Shown piece after piece: positions 1 to 8,931 of a stretch of 64,000 nucleotides of DNA. Each line of letters begins with the position of its first letter. The first letter of the stretch is position 1. Made by a program: the position numbers and the translations under genes. The stretch lies in contig NZ_JAOANW010000015.1 in assembly GCF_026162365.1 (NCBI RefSeq), positions 62,001 to 126,000 of the forward strand, in the 5' to 3' direction. Below the pieces are notes generated by a model, which saw nothing but the letters and a program-made list of their open reading frames with translations, did not search any database and was not told the origin of the DNA. This stretch comes from Nitratireductor luteus. GTDB lineage: Bacteria; Pseudomonadota; Alphaproteobacteria; Rhizobiales; Rhizobiaceae.

Positions 1-565
1 TGACACGATGTGTTGCGCTCTCGAATGCCTCGTTGACCACACTCTCTTCGCCCATCTTGATAGCGAAGCTGACGTTGTCAGTGCAGTCGTCCCACACAGC
101 CGATGCACCTGGAGCCAGGCCTGCCGGCGAGTTCGGGACAGTCGCAAGTTCCTCAAAGTCGACTTCGATCAATTCAGCGGCATTGCGCGCCGCCGTCAGT
201 GTTTCGGCTACAACGAACGCAACGCGGTCACCAACAAACCGGACTTTGTCGGTCACGAGAACCGGGCGCTTTGTGCGATATCCGTCCTTGGTCAGGCCGA
301 AATCCTGGGGCATGAAGTTCGGTAGCATCGGTCCGATCTGGTCCGCCTCGATATCCTTTCCTGTAAGGATGCAAAGCACCCCGGGTATCTGAAGAGCAGC
401 AGACGTGTCGATTGAACTGATTCTGGCGTGCGCCATGGGTGAAAGCACGACATGCCCGTAGCATTCTCGAGGAAGGTGAATGTCGTCCACATATCGGCCG
501 CGACCGGTCACGAAGCGCGCATCCTCAACGCGCTTGACCGAATGACCTATTCCGTTTTCTGCCAT
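1..565 (-). CDS. Molybdenum hydroxylase large subunit (CoxL/XdhB-like), N-terminal part only
   Basis: This is the first 188 codons of a xanthine dehydrogenase/CO dehydrogenase-family molybdopterin subunit; the gene runs off the left edge. The N-terminus reads MAENGIGHSVKRVEDARFV followed by TGRGRYVDDI, the family's opening signature, then a conserved stretch with RPVLVTDKVRFVGDRVAFVVAE. These enzymes hydroxylate heterocycles, aldehydes or CO using a Mo cofactor with separate FAD and 2Fe-2S subunits. Those partners lie on the opposite strand near 6.9-8.1 kb. The ATG has a good GGGAGG ribosome site. It follows dctM by 36 bases and probably belongs to the same leftward operon. Substrate is unknown. 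Confidence 0.9.
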   Translation of the reverse strand, partial: MAENGIGHSVKRVEDARFVTGRGRYVDDIHLPRECYGHVVLSPMAHARISSIDTSAALQIPGVLCILTGKDIEADQIGPMLPNFMPQDFGLTKDGYRTKRPVLVTDKVRFVGDRVAFVVAETLTAARNAAELIEVDFEELATVPNSPAGLAPGASAVWDDCTDNVSFAIKMGEESVVNEAFESATHRV

Positions 566-601
566 TTCTGCCTCCCTAGGTCGGGTCATTTCATTTCACT
601 C

Positions 602-1924
602 TCAAAGCAGTCCGATTGCGATCTGCGGCAGCAAAACGACGAGCAATAGGACGAATAACATTGCGAGTGTCAGGGGTGCCGACCCTATGAAGATGTCCTT
701 CAGCGACACGTCCCGACGAGAGAGTGTCGCGTGTACGACAAAGACCGAGAGCCCTAGGGGCGGGGTCAACAGCCCGATCTCGACTGCGATAACGGTTACG
801 ATGCCGAACCAGACAGGATCGATGCCGAAGGGCTGAAGAGCGGCAAGGAAGATCGGCACCATGATCGCCATGATCGAGATGGATTCGATCACAGTCCCCA
901 AAACGAGAATGATGGCGAAGTAAATGAGCAGGAGGGCGACATAACCAAGGCCTGAATCCATCACCAAATCTCCCATCTGGGTCGGCAGGCCGGAAATGCC
1001 CAGCATACGGCTGAACATGCTTGCCGCTATGATCAGGAACAGCAAAGACGCGGTGATGTGGCCTGTGTCGATCAGAACTTCGCCAAGCTTTTTCCATGTC
1101 AGCCGCCGACGGATCAACACGATAAGGAAAGCCGCAAATGCGCCCATCCCGCCCGCTTCAATGGCCGTGAATACGCCTCCGTAGATGCCGCCGAAGACGA
1201 GCGTGATCAGGAGTGCCAGGGGGACGGTCTTCCAGAGAATTTGTTCTCCGGTAGGCCGATCTAAATCGGCGTCTTCATGGCTTAGCTCCGACCCGCTCGA
1301 CCAGACCAAATTTGGCGTAAACCGGGCCATCAGGACAATGGTGACACCAAACATCAATGTCAGGAGCAAGCCGGGGCCAATCCCTGCCAGGAAAAGGTCG
1401 CCGACCGATTGTTCCGTCAGGATCGCATAGAAGATCAAAAGGATGCTTGGAGGAATGAGCATGCCCAAAATAGCGGAACCCGCCACTGTGCCCACCGCAA
1501 AGCGGGTGCGATAGCCAAAGCGTTCCATCTCAGGCACTGCGACTCTCGTGAAGACCGACGCCGAGGCGATCGATGATCCGGTAACCGAGGCGAACAGCGC
1601 GTTGGCCGCGACTGTCGCGATACCAAGCCCGCCCAGCACACGCGACAAGAGGTAGTGCGCTATCTCATATGCATCGCGCCCCATGCCGGCCGCGGAGACG
1701 AAGAAGCCCATTAGGACGAAAAGCGGAACGATCCCGAATATGTATTCGTTGATCGTATGTGCGGCGGATTCATAAAGCAGCGCCGCTGCAATATCGAAAC
1801 TTCCCCGCATGACCCAAACGCTGACAAACGACGTCAGGGCGAGCGCAATCGGTACATGCATGCCGAAGTAGATCAGCGCTATCATTATGACGGCAGATAC
1901 AATGCCGATTTCAAACCCCGTCAT
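602..1924 (-). CDS. dctM: TRAP transporter large permease DctM
   Basis: A 440-residue polytopic membrane protein starting MTGFEIGIVSAVIMIALIYF. It has the family's length and repeated hydrophobic segments, and internal matches such as GSSIASASVFTRVAVPEMER and RFAVGTVAGSAILGMLIPPS. It is the ion-coupled translocation subunit of a tripartite organic-acid importer in the inner membrane. A longer open frame continues upstream, but that part is out-of-frame dctQ sequence. The chosen ATG overlaps the dctQ stop (TGATG), indicating translational coupling. It works with the DctQ and DctP genes immediately upstream. Confidence 0.93.
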   Translation of the reverse strand: MTGFEIGIVSAVIMIALIYFGMHVPIALALTSFVSVWVMRGSFDIAAALLYESAAHTINEYIFGIVPLFVLMGFFVSAAGMGRDAYEIAHYLLSRVLGGLGIATVAANALFASVTGSSIASASVFTRVAVPEMERFGYRTRFAVGTVAGSAILGMLIPPSILLIFYAILTEQSVGDLFLAGIGPGLLLTLMFGVTIVLMARFTPNLVWSSGSELSHEDADLDRPTGEQILWKTVPLALLITLVFGGIYGGVFTAIEAGGMGAFAAFLIVLIRRRLTWKKLGEVLIDTGHITASLLFLIIAASMFSRMLGISGLPTQMGDLVMDSGLGYVALLLIYFAIILVLGTVIESISIMAIMVPIFLAALQPFGIDPVWFGIVTVIAVEIGLLTPPLGLSVFVVHATLSRRDVSLKDIFIGSAPLTLAMLFVLLLVVLLPQIAIGLL

Positions 1925-2550
1925 CACGATTGACCTTCTTCTATACTCTCGTCGGGCGATTGTTTTTCGTTCGCAGCCCCTAGGCCAAGTTCGTCGGCAG
2001 CCATGATGAGGAACTGTACGAGCAAGAGCGCGCAACCGAACCAAATCGCAAAGCGGATCGGCCATTCGGGGAAGGTGAAAACCCCGTGAGCGCCGATGAA
2101 ATAGCCGTGATCGTAAGCATCGAGCCATTTGGGCCAGGCCAACCAAGCGATCACAGCCATCAATGCTGCGCCTGCAGCATGCATGAGCGCGCCCGTCACG
2201 CTTCCCACCAAAGGGAAGCGCCGCCTCAAACCCATGAAGAATGCATCGGAACGCGTAACCCGGCCTTCTTTGAGGGTGTGTGCGATCTGCAGGTAGACGA
2301 TCACCACGATGGAGGCCTGGATAATTTCTGTAGGGCCATTGATCGGCGCATTGAAGTAACGAAAAGCCACATCGACGACGACGATGATCATCATCGCGAA
2401 TATCCAAACCGAACCCAGCCAGTTGCATACATAGGTGAGATGCTCGAACGCTCGTCGTGGCGCCGATTTGGATCCGTGAGCAGTTGATTGGGGGAAAGTG
2501 AAGGCACCGCTATCCGGCGTCCTCACGTCGTCGTTTCCTGCGGAACTCAT
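1924..2550 (-). CDS. dctQ: TRAP transporter small permease DctQ
   Basis: A 208-residue protein with about four membrane segments, including VCNWLGSVWIFAMMIIVVVD (roughly residues 42-61) and the typical DVAFRYF motif after the first. It is the small membrane subunit that docks DctM with the periplasmic binding protein. The ATG at 2550 overlaps the dctP stop as ATGA, so it is preferred over the TTG four codons upstream. The last residues overlap the dctM start by one base. Confidence 0.92.
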   Translation of the reverse strand: MSSAGNDDVRTPDSGAFTFPQSTAHGSKSAPRRAFEHLTYVCNWLGSVWIFAMMIIVVVDVAFRYFNAPINGPTEIIQASIVVIVYLQIAHTLKEGRVTRSDAFFMGLRRRFPLVGSVTGALMHAAGAALMAVIAWLAWPKWLDAYDHGYFIGAHGVFTFPEWPIRFAIWFGCALLLVQFLIMAADELGLGAANEKQSPDESIEEGQS

Positions 2551-3614
2551 TCCTGATCCCAATCCCGAAGCAACTTCTGGCCGTTCGACCGAAGGTAGTC
2601 GAGATAGGCGGAAAGCAACTCGTGTCCTGGCTTGCCGTCTGACTCCGCGCGATCAGCCCACTGTTTGCCCAGGCTTGGCATCACCTGCGCCCAGGCAATC
2701 ATGTCTTCTTCGGGCAGCGTGGTGGTCTGTTGTCCGTATTCGGTTTCGCATAACGCGCGACCAGCTTCTGAACCTGCAACCAGCGCATCCAGGTTGACGG
2801 TGTTCCAGACTTCAGCGCCTTCCTCGAATGCAGATTTGACTTCGTCGGGAAGACGGTCCCAAACCCCGTTGTTGACCGTCAACATGACGGTGGCACTGCC
2901 GCCTGCCCCTGTCACGAGCGCATAGGGAGCTGGTTCGCAAATCTTCAATGCCGCGGCGATCTGCTGCCAAAGGAGCATTCCGTCGTACACACCAGTTTGG
3001 ATGGAATTGTACGCCGTTGCCATTTCCCCAGTGACTGCGCCGGCGCCTGCCGCCTGAATCCAGGGGAGATTTGCGCCGACCGCGGCGAACTTCTTGCCCT
3101 TCATATCCTTGAGCGAGTTTATCGGGATGCTCGAATAGAGCGTGTAGGCGTCTACGACCGCCGAATTGCGCAAATAATGTTGATTGAACGCATCCCACTC
3201 TGCTTGGTAAGGCTCATAGGTCTCGACCATGTAGTTGATCGCATCTACTGCCACGCTCAGGTCCTGCGCTGTGAAGGGCGTGGAGAATGAGATCTGATGG
3301 AGTGGAAGCTTGTCGGGCGTGTAGGCGGAAATGACAACGCCGACGTCGCCAAGCCCCGATGAGACCGCCTCGAGTTCGGCACGGGGTTTTGCGATCTGCC
3401 CGCTATAGGCTTCGTTCCAGGAGATCTTATAGTTTCCCGTCTCTGCAAGGATTTCATCGACGGTAGGTATGAACCCAGTGGTGACTGCACTTACCGCCGA
3501 GAATTGCGGGGCGTTGCCCGAGACGACAGTTATGCTGATCGTTTCTGCGGCCGAGGCCGTAGAGGCGAGCAGAGCTCCGGCTACGCCGAAAGCAATCGTG
3601 TATTTGTAGTTCAT
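2547..3614 (-). CDS. dctP: TRAP transporter substrate-binding protein DctP
   Basis: A 355-residue secreted binding protein. A clear signal peptide covers about residues 1-22 (MNYKYTIAFGVAGALLASTASAAE, cleaved after ASA). The body has the TAXI/DctP layout: a stretch near SSIPINSLKDMKGKKFAAVG and a later ALKICEPAPYALVTGAGGSA. It captures a solute in the periplasm and delivers it to DctQM. In this context the ligand is likely an aromatic or organic acid degraded by the neighbouring enzymes; that is inference. A 66-base gap separates it from the cyclase gene, so it may have its own ribosome site but the same transcript. Confidence 0.92.
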   Translation of the reverse strand: MNYKYTIAFGVAGALLASTASAAETISITVVSGNAPQFSAVSAVTTGFIPTVDEILAETGNYKISWNEAYSGQIAKPRAELEAVSSGLGDVGVVISAYTPDKLPLHQISFSTPFTAQDLSVAVDAINYMVETYEPYQAEWDAFNQHYLRNSAVVDAYTLYSSIPINSLKDMKGKKFAAVGANLPWIQAAGAGAVTGEMATAYNSIQTGVYDGMLLWQQIAAALKICEPAPYALVTGAGGSATVMLTVNNGVWDRLPDEVKSAFEEGAEVWNTVNLDALVAGSEAGRALCETEYGQQTTTLPEEDMIAWAQVMPSLGKQWADRAESDGKPGHELLSAYLDYLRSNGQKLLRDWDQE

Positions 3615-3680
3615 TCTGGTATCCTCCCATGATATCCACTACCCGTGCTTTGAGGCGGTGGAATCTCTAACAAACTGAAA

Positions 3681-4478
3681 TCACTCGACTAAATTCTCCT
3701 GCTCTTCGCTGTCTCTAATGAAAGCAACAGGCCGGACCCAGCCAGCCGAGGCGCCCGCGATTTTCACGGGAAAGCAGCACACCTTGAAACCGTGCGGTGG
3801 AAGGCGGTCGAGGTTGGTGAGCTTCTCCATATGGCAGTAGCCCTTCTCGCTGCCTGCCTTGTGTCCCTCCCAGATAACGGAGGGATCACCCGTCTCTTCG
3901 AACCGTCGTCGGGTGGCTGAGAATGGAGCATCCCAGCTCCATCCGTCGGTACCGGTAATCTTGACGCCCTGTTCCAACAGATAAAGCGTGGCTTCTCGGC
4001 CCATTCCACATCCGGCGTCCAAGAAACGGTCGGTGCCGTATGCCGTGGCGGCCGATGTGTTGACCATGACGATGTCAAATGGCTTGAGGTTGTATTCAAT
4101 CAGGTCGAGCGATCGCCTCACGTCGTCGACCGAACAGACATAGCCGTCAGGCATCTCAGTCATGTCGAGCTTCACGCCATCTGCGAAGCACCACTCCAAT
4201 GGAACTTCATCGATCGTCAGGGCAGGTTTGCCGCCATCCATGGTCGGATGGAAATGCCAGGGAGCATCCATGTGGGTGCCGTTGTGGGTGGTCAATATTA
4301 CCCGTTCCAAGGCGGCACCTTTGCCCTCGGGAAGCTGGCTCACCGACAGGCCGGGAAACATTTGCACGAAATCGTGGGCACCCGCATCGTGATCCAGATA
4401 CTCGATTGTTGGCAGCATATTCGGAGGGTCCGATGCGATACCAGCGCGCAGGTCAACGGAGAGGTCGATCATGCGCAT
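3681..4478 (-). CDS. Cyclase-family metal hydrolase (kynurenine formamidase-like fold)
   Basis: A 265-residue member of the cyclase/KynB superfamily. The metal-binding motif HNGTHMDAPWH is at about residues 65-75, matching the family pattern HxGTHxDxPxH. A second conserved part, ITGTDGWSWDAPF, is near the middle. Family members hydrolyse amides or lactones using Mn or Zn. The ATG overlaps the thioesterase stop (TGATG). The substrate is unknown; the setting in an aromatic-degradation operon suggests opening a lactone or amide intermediate. Confidence 0.85.
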   Translation of the reverse strand: MRMIDLSVDLRAGIASDPPNMLPTIEYLDHDAGAHDFVQMFPGLSVSQLPEGKGAALERVILTTHNGTHMDAPWHFHPTMDGGKPALTIDEVPLEWCFADGVKLDMTEMPDGYVCSVDDVRRSLDLIEYNLKPFDIVMVNTSAATAYGTDRFLDAGCGMGREATLYLLEQGVKITGTDGWSWDAPFSATRRRFEETGDPSVIWEGHKAGSEKGYCHMEKLTNLDRLPPHGFKVCCFPVKIAGASAGWVRPVAFIRDSEEQENLVE

Positions 4479-4963
4479 CACGAAACCTCTCCTGGGCTTT
4501 TGGCACCGAGCCTCTGGGTAACCTCGCAAGGGATGGGGATGCTGTGGATTTTGCTCGGGTCGTTTTCGTCCCGACCGATCCAAACCCGGGTGTCATTCCC
4601 TTCCACCGCCAGTGCGCCAGACCGGCTCGTCACGCGATGGGAAAGCGTAATGCTTGATCTCCCGATACGAACCACATCCGTGGCAATAGTGACTTGCTGC
4701 CCGAACGAGATCGGTGTCGCGAACTTCGCTTGGCAGTCGACCATCGGCCAACCTGCCACCTTGAAACGACGGAGAATGTCCGGCTTCTGCATGCCCAATG
4801 CATCCGCCAGTAGAGAATTGGTGTTTGCATCGAAGAATTCGAAGTAGCGGGGATAGTAAACAATGCCGGCAGGGTCGCAGTCTCCCCACTCGACCATCAT
4901 CGATCGCTCAAATCGATAAAGTGGGTACGACCCGGACCGGCTATCTGCTGCCCCGTTCATCAT
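4478..4963 (-). CDS. Acyl-CoA thioesterase, 4-hydroxybenzoyl-CoA thioesterase type (hotdog fold)
   Basis: A 161-residue hotdog-fold protein. The sequence WGDCDPAGIVYYPRYFEFFD at residues 26-45 matches the active-site segment of 4-hydroxybenzoyl-CoA thioesterases, with Asp30 in the place of the catalytic Asp of that group. It should hydrolyse an aromatic or short acyl-CoA to the free acid in the cytoplasm. Its start overlaps the stop of the BKACE gene (ATGA) and its stop overlaps the cyclase start, so the three enzymes are tightly coupled. Exact substrate cannot be read from sequence. Confidence 0.88.
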   Translation of the reverse strand: MMNGAADSRSGSYPLYRFERSMMVEWGDCDPAGIVYYPRYFEFFDANTNSLLADALGMQKPDILRRFKVAGWPMVDCQAKFATPISFGQQVTIATDVVRIGRSSITLSHRVTSRSGALAVEGNDTRVWIGRDENDPSKIHSIPIPCEVTQRLGAKSPGEVS

Positions 4964-5856
4964 TGCCCGCCATTCAGTTGGGCGAGCCCGAGCATCTCAC
5001 GGGCTTCGGAAGGCGACGCGACCTCGCGCCCGAGTTCGTTGGCGATCCGCACTGTCCGCGCGACCAGCATTTCGTTCGTCGCAAGTTCGCCCTTGCGATA
5101 GTAGTTGTTGTCTTCGAGACCAACGCGCACGTGACCACCCCAGAGAATTCCCTGGGTCGTTGCGGGCAACTGGGCTGGACCGATTCCGGAAACGCAGAAG
5201 ACAGACTGCGGCGGCAGGAGCTTGATCATCGACTCCAGCACGTCGTGGCTATACGCCATTGCACCTTGGAAATTCCGGTGTGCACCGAGAACGATGTTGA
5301 TGTAGTAGGGGGGCTTGTCGTACCCTTTCTCGATCAGCCTGCAGACGTCCTGAGCGATATGGGCTGGATTGAAGACCTCCCATTCCGGCTTGACGCCGCG
5401 CTCCTGGAAGCGCTTCGCGAGCTTCTCGCTGCGGCTAGGCGAGGTGATAACTAGGATCTCTTTGTCGCCAAAGGTGTCGACCGCGGTAAAGCCATCCAGA
5501 GTGGCCATCTCCGCGCCTGCGTCTGCACCCTTAATCCGCTCATCGAAGTTGTTCTCGAACATCCCATCCGGGCGCTCGAGCAACATATCGCCGCTCGAAC
5601 CGCCCCCAGTGGAATTGTTGATGATGATGTCGCAGCGCTCCCGAATTAGGGAGTTCATGTTGCGGTAGATATCGGGATTGCAGGTGGCCAGATCGTCCGG
5701 ACGGCGTGCATGCAATGCCGCAATGGCCGCGCCTTCCTTGTGTGACAAAGCGACGGATGCGGCGATCTCTTCTGGTTGAGTGGGCAATGCAGGATTGGAT
5801 TCCTTCGATGCCATACCGCCGGTAGGCGCAACCGTAATAATCAGCTTTGAGGTCAC
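4960..5856 (-). CDS. BKACE-family beta-keto acid cleavage enzyme (3-keto-5-aminohexanoate cleavage protein, DUF849)
   Basis: About 298 residues with the DUF849 TIM-barrel layout: ITVAPTGG near the N-terminus, IIINNSTGGG after the second strand, and GHVRVGLEDNNYYRKGELA near the C-terminus. Family members transfer the acetyl unit of acetyl-CoA onto a beta-keto acid, giving acetoacetate and a CoA ester. A GTG start at 5856 is chosen because GGAGAG lies four bases upstream; a TTG four codons earlier is the alternative. The usual first zinc-ligand motif HxH reads ALHAR here, so one histidine is replaced by alanine. In this cluster 3-oxoadipate is an attractive substrate, but that is inference. Confidence 0.88.
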   Translation of the reverse strand: MTSKLIITVAPTGGMASKESNPALPTQPEEIAASVALSHKEGAAIAALHARRPDDLATCNPDIYRNMNSLIRERCDIIINNSTGGGSSGDMLLERPDGMFENNFDERIKGADAGAEMATLDGFTAVDTFGDKEILVITSPSRSEKLAKRFQERGVKPEWEVFNPAHIAQDVCRLIEKGYDKPPYYINIVLGAHRNFQGAMAYSHDVLESMIKLLPPQSVFCVSGIGPAQLPATTQGILWGGHVRVGLEDNNYYRKGELATNEMLVARTVRIANELGREVASPSEAREMLGLAQLNGGQ

Positions 5857-5881
5857 AGTACTCTCCAATTAACTCGTTGAA

Positions 5882-6556
5882 TTAGCTTTTCTTTTCGGAA
5901 TCACTCATCCGATCGTCCAGGACAGACGAGTAGAACTCGGTCGTCGTCCGGAGATTTCTTTCCAGCAGCTCGACCGCTTCTTCGGTCTTGCCGGATACGG
6001 TGGCGTCTGCGATCGCGGTATGCTGCTCGATGATCTCCTCGCGGTTCATGTTTTCATCCATGAGCGCGATGCGGTAACGGCGGTGCTGATCTGCTAGGCG
6101 CCGTTGGATTTCGAGGGCTCGTGGGCTGCCGCAGGCCGAAATCAGAGCTTTGTGGAATTCATCATGCTCGTCGTTCCAGGCGTCGAGACCTTCTTTATCG
6201 GTCGCTGTGTTGAGCGTGATGTCCTTCAGGCGATAGAGCGCGCCGACAACCTCGGCCTTCCACTCTACGCCGCCTTTGGCAATCGACTGGCGGAGCGCGG
6301 CGGTTTCCACCGTTACCCTCATCCATTCGATGTCGAGCAGATCACTTCTCGTAAGGGGCTTAAGTCGGAAGCCGCGGTTTGCCGCAAACTCGATAAGGCC
6401 CTCTCCGGCGAGCCCGGTAAGCGCCTCCCGCAGGGGACTGCTTCCCAGGTTGTATTCTTTTCTCAGTTCCTGGAGCCGAAGCCACTCCGAAGGAGGCCAG
6501 CGACCTTCAATGATGTCGCGGCGAAGCAGGGTCTTTGCCAAAAATGTTTGATTCAC
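5882..6556 (-). CDS. GntR-family transcriptional regulator, FCD type
   Basis: A 224-residue regulator. An N-terminal winged helix (about residues 5-70) contains YNLGSSPLREALTGLAGEGL, the GntR recognition-helix region, followed by an all-helical FCD ligand domain with EWMRVTVETAALRQ and DEHDEFHKALISACGS. These proteins usually repress catabolic operons and release DNA on binding an acid ligand. The start is GTG. It is the first gene of the leftward arm, only 25 bases before the BKACE gene, and faces the cox-like arm across an AT-rich intergenic region, so it probably controls both. Confidence 0.9.
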   Translation of the reverse strand: MNQTFLAKTLLRRDIIEGRWPPSEWLRLQELRKEYNLGSSPLREALTGLAGEGLIEFAANRGFRLKPLTRSDLLDIEWMRVTVETAALRQSIAKGGVEWKAEVVGALYRLKDITLNTATDKEGLDAWNDEHDEFHKALISACGSPRALEIQRRLADQHRRYRIALMDENMNREEIIEQHTAIADATVSGKTEEAVELLERNLRTTTEFYSSVLDDRMSDSEKKS

Positions 6557-6877
6557 GGTGCTTGCAGCCTCCTCTGAACAGCGTATGTTAAATGTTGCAA
6601 ATTATCGATTATCAAGTCAAGATGACATTATAAATTTAGAAACATGAAGTTCGTGCAAGAATGCATTATTCGGTCATGACATTGAAAATAAACGACTTCT
6701 ACCGTGGCTGGGCATTCGAATGAAAGGGAGAATGAGGATGAGATTGTACGAAAGACGCTGGCGTTTGACCCGGGAGTCAACGGAAGCCCTGTCAAAAAGA
6801 GAGTGTGCTGGACTTTGATGGAAACACGATTTCCCGTCGCAACAGGAGAGCATTCATCCAGTGGAGGCCACAGCAAA
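6557..6877. promoter_or_regulatory. Divergent intergenic control region
   Basis: About 320 bases between the GntR gene and the 2Fe-2S subunit gene, much more AT-rich than its neighbours around 6590-6690. The stretch ATTATCGATTATC near 6600 has a partial dyad around ATCGAT. This is where promoters and GntR operators for the two arms are expected. No convincing -35/-10 pair can be assigned by eye, and no gene is supported here, although an open frame reads into it from the 2Fe-2S subunit gene. Confidence 0.4.
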
Positions 6878-7351
6878 ATGGACTTCGTATCAATTAGTGT
6901 GAATGGGACCGAGTTAGCGGGCCCTGCAGAACCCAGAAATCTTCTGGTTGAATTCCTTAGAGCGAATGGCCTAACCGGCACCCACGTCGGATGCGACACC
7001 AGTCAGTGTGGCGCGTGCAATGTCTTGGTCGATGGAAAGCTGATCAAATCCTGCACTGCTTTCGCTGTCGAACTGCAGGGGCGGTCGGTAACGACTATCG
7101 AGGGAGTTGCGGTCGGAGGCGCGCTTCATCCAATTCAACGGGCCTTCCATGATTATCACGGACTTCAATGTGGGTTCTGCACCCCCGGCATGATTATCGC
7201 GGCACTTGCGCTGCTTCAGGAAAATACGAAGCCCACGGAAGACGAAATACGCGCTTTTCTAGCCGGCAGTATCTGTCGCTGCACAGGCTATCAAAACATC
7301 GTCACCGCCATACAGGCTGCTGCTGAGCAAATGGAGAGCGGGAATGTATGA
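6878..7351 (+). CDS. Molybdenum hydroxylase 2Fe-2S subunit (CoxS-like)
   Basis: A 157-residue protein, the normal length for the small subunit. It carries the plant-type 2Fe-2S cysteines C39, C44, C47 and C59 and the second cluster's C98, C101, C133 and C135 (in CGFCTPG and CRCTGYQN). It passes electrons from the Mo centre to FAD. The ATG at 6878 has GTGGAGG about ten bases upstream; the frame is open for 58 codons before it, but with no family similarity. It overlaps the FAD-subunit gene by eight bases. The large subunit is not adjacent; the partial gene at the left edge is the obvious partner. Confidence 0.93.
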   Translation: MDFVSISVNGTELAGPAEPRNLLVEFLRANGLTGTHVGCDTSQCGACNVLVDGKLIKSCTAFAVELQGRSVTTIEGVAVGGALHPIQRAFHDYHGLQCGFCTPGMIIAALALLQENTKPTEDEIRAFLAGSICRCTGYQNIVTAIQAAAEQMESGNV

Positions 7352-8126
7352 CTTCGAGTTTGTTGGCCCAAAGACCATTGCCGAAGCGGTGGACGCCCTT
7401 AGAGCGGAAGGTTCTCAGCCATTGTCCGGTGGGCAAACGCTTATTCCGACAATGAAGCAGAGACTTGCCGCTCCCACCCGACTGGTTTCGCTTGCCGAAA
7501 TCGATGAGATGAAGGGCGTCCAGCGTAAAAATAATTGTATCCGAATTAGGGGGGCGACGACGCATGCTGAGGTGTCGCGGAATGTGAAAGACTTTCCAGC
7601 GCTTGCTAAGCTCGCGGGTGGGATTGGAGATCCCGCAGTTAGAAACCGCGGAACGATCGGCGGGTCGCTAGCGAACAATGATCCGTCTGCTTGTTATCCA
7701 TCTGCAGTTTTGGCGTCGGCAGCCACAATCATCACGAACTCCCATGAGATTGCGGCCGACGATTTCTTCCAGGGCGTATTCACTACCGCGCTTGCCGAGG
7801 GCGAGATTATTACGGCTGTGGAATTTCCCGTTCCCCGGCGGGCTGCATATCTCAAATTTGAGCAACCAGCGTCGCGCTTTGCGCTGGTCGGGGTCTTCGT
7901 GGCCCAGTTTGAATCGGGTGTCCGTGTCGCCGTAACAGGCGCTGGCGAAGACGGTGTCTTTCGCTGGCGGGAGGCGGAAGCACTTCTGTCAGGATCGTTC
8001 TCGCCTGATGCGATTGCGGGGCTTTCGCCACCTGCTGATCAAATGATGGGCGATCTGTTCGGTACACCGGAATACCGCGCCCACCTCGTTGGTGTTCTAA
8101 CAAAGCGCGCTGTTGCTGCGGCTTGA
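7344..8126 (+). CDS. Molybdenum hydroxylase FAD-binding subunit (CoxM-like)
   Basis: A 260-residue FAD-binding subunit, slightly shorter than the usual 280-290. FAD motifs are visible as [13 protein letters not shown] (about residues 29-41) and [14 protein letters not shown] (about 103-116). It accepts electrons from the 2Fe-2S subunit and hands them to an acceptor. It starts inside the end of the 2Fe-2S gene, the usual coupled arrangement, and is followed after about 100 bases by a CoxG-like gene. Confidence 0.92.
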   Translation: MYDFEFVGPKTIAEAVDALRAEGSQPLSGGQTLIPTMKQRLAAPTRLVSLAEIDEMKGVQRKNNCIRIRGATTHAEVSRNVKDFPALAKLAGGIGDPAVRNRGTIGGSLANNDPSACYPSAVLASAATIITNSHEIAADDFFQGVFTTALAEGEIITAVEFPVPRRAAYLKFEQPASRFALVGVFVAQFESGVRVAVTGAGEDGVFRWREAEALLSGSFSPDAIAGLSPPADQMMGDLFGTPEYRAHLVGVLTKRAVAAA

Positions 8127-8231
8127 TCTGCAGCACATCCGCCCCTCGTTCAAACCCGCAGAAATGCCAGATATCCAATCGGTCATGACAACCGTCAGTG
8201 CCGACAAGTAGTGATCACATAGAGGTTCAAA

Positions 8232-8681
8232 ATGAAGTTAGAGGGCGAGTTCGTCGTTCCGTTGTCCAGGCAAGAAGTTTGGACGATGCTCAACGATCCC
8301 GAGGTTCTCCAGCGGGCCATTCCAGGCTGCAAGGAACTCACCGAAACGGATGATGGCTATTCGGCAAAAGTGGGCGTTGCCATCGGTCCGGTCAAAGCGA
8401 CCTTTTCGGGCGACGTGACATTCACGGATGTGACCGAGTTCCACGGCTACACGCTTATGGGGCAGGGATCCGGAGGTGTCGCGGGATTCGCCAAGGGTTC
8501 CGCCAAAATGCTTCTTGAAGAGCGCGAGGAAGGAACGGCCATCCTTTATGATGTCGATGCTTCTGTGGCCGGTAAACTGGCGCAATTGGGCAACCGTCTG
8601 ATCGCTTCGACGTCGAAGAAACTCGCGGCACAGTTCTTTGACGAACTGAATGTGATCGCCCAAGAGCGAGCCGCTGCCTGA
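8232..8681 (+). CDS. CoxG-like SRPBCC-domain protein
   Basis: A 149-residue protein of the CoxG (carbon monoxide dehydrogenase subunit G) family, START/SRPBCC fold. The opening MKLEGEFVVPLSRQEVWTML and the segment with AIPGCKEL are characteristic. In CO dehydrogenases CoxG is linked to membrane anchoring or maturation, and homologues accompany many Mo hydroxylase operons. It most likely supports the enzyme encoded just upstream. The start has a weak GAGG about seven bases before the ATG. Confidence 0.9.
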   Translation: MKLEGEFVVPLSRQEVWTMLNDPEVLQRAIPGCKELTETDDGYSAKVGVAIGPVKATFSGDVTFTDVTEFHGYTLMGQGSGGVAGFAKGSAKMLLEEREEGTAILYDVDASVAGKLAQLGNRLIASTSKKLAAQFFDELNVIAQERAAA

Positions 8682-8800
8682 TGACGGATACGGAATCGAG
8701 GAGGTTCCAAGAGAGCAGAGTGCATCGACTGCCGGGTAGCTGATAGCTCTAGATACACAGGGGCACACGAATTCGCCGATCGGCACACAAGGTTGATAAT

Positions 8801-8817
8801 GTGACATCTATTGTCAC
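8801..8817. promoter_or_regulatory. Inverted repeat upstream of the monooxygenase gene
   Basis: The sequence GTGACATCTATTGTCAC is a six-base inverted repeat with a five-base spacer. It sits in the 250-base gap between the CoxG-like gene and the FAD monooxygenase start, about 115 bases before the latter. It is a candidate operator for the GntR or AraC protein of the locus; which one, if any, is not determined. Confidence 0.35.
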
Positions 8818-8931
8818 GTGTGTGAATTGTTGCCGCCCCGCAACCCTTCGATAATCACCCCAAATCAAGCAGTCTGACACGGAACCATTGAAGGTAATTT
8901 GGTCGGAAAAATGAAATGCTGGGAGGCAGGA

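Noticed and set aside
602-2428. A 608-codon frame that would make DctM 168 residues longer
   Set aside because: The extra N-terminal part is dctQ DNA read in the wrong frame, rich in Arg and His. The true start overlaps the dctQ stop.
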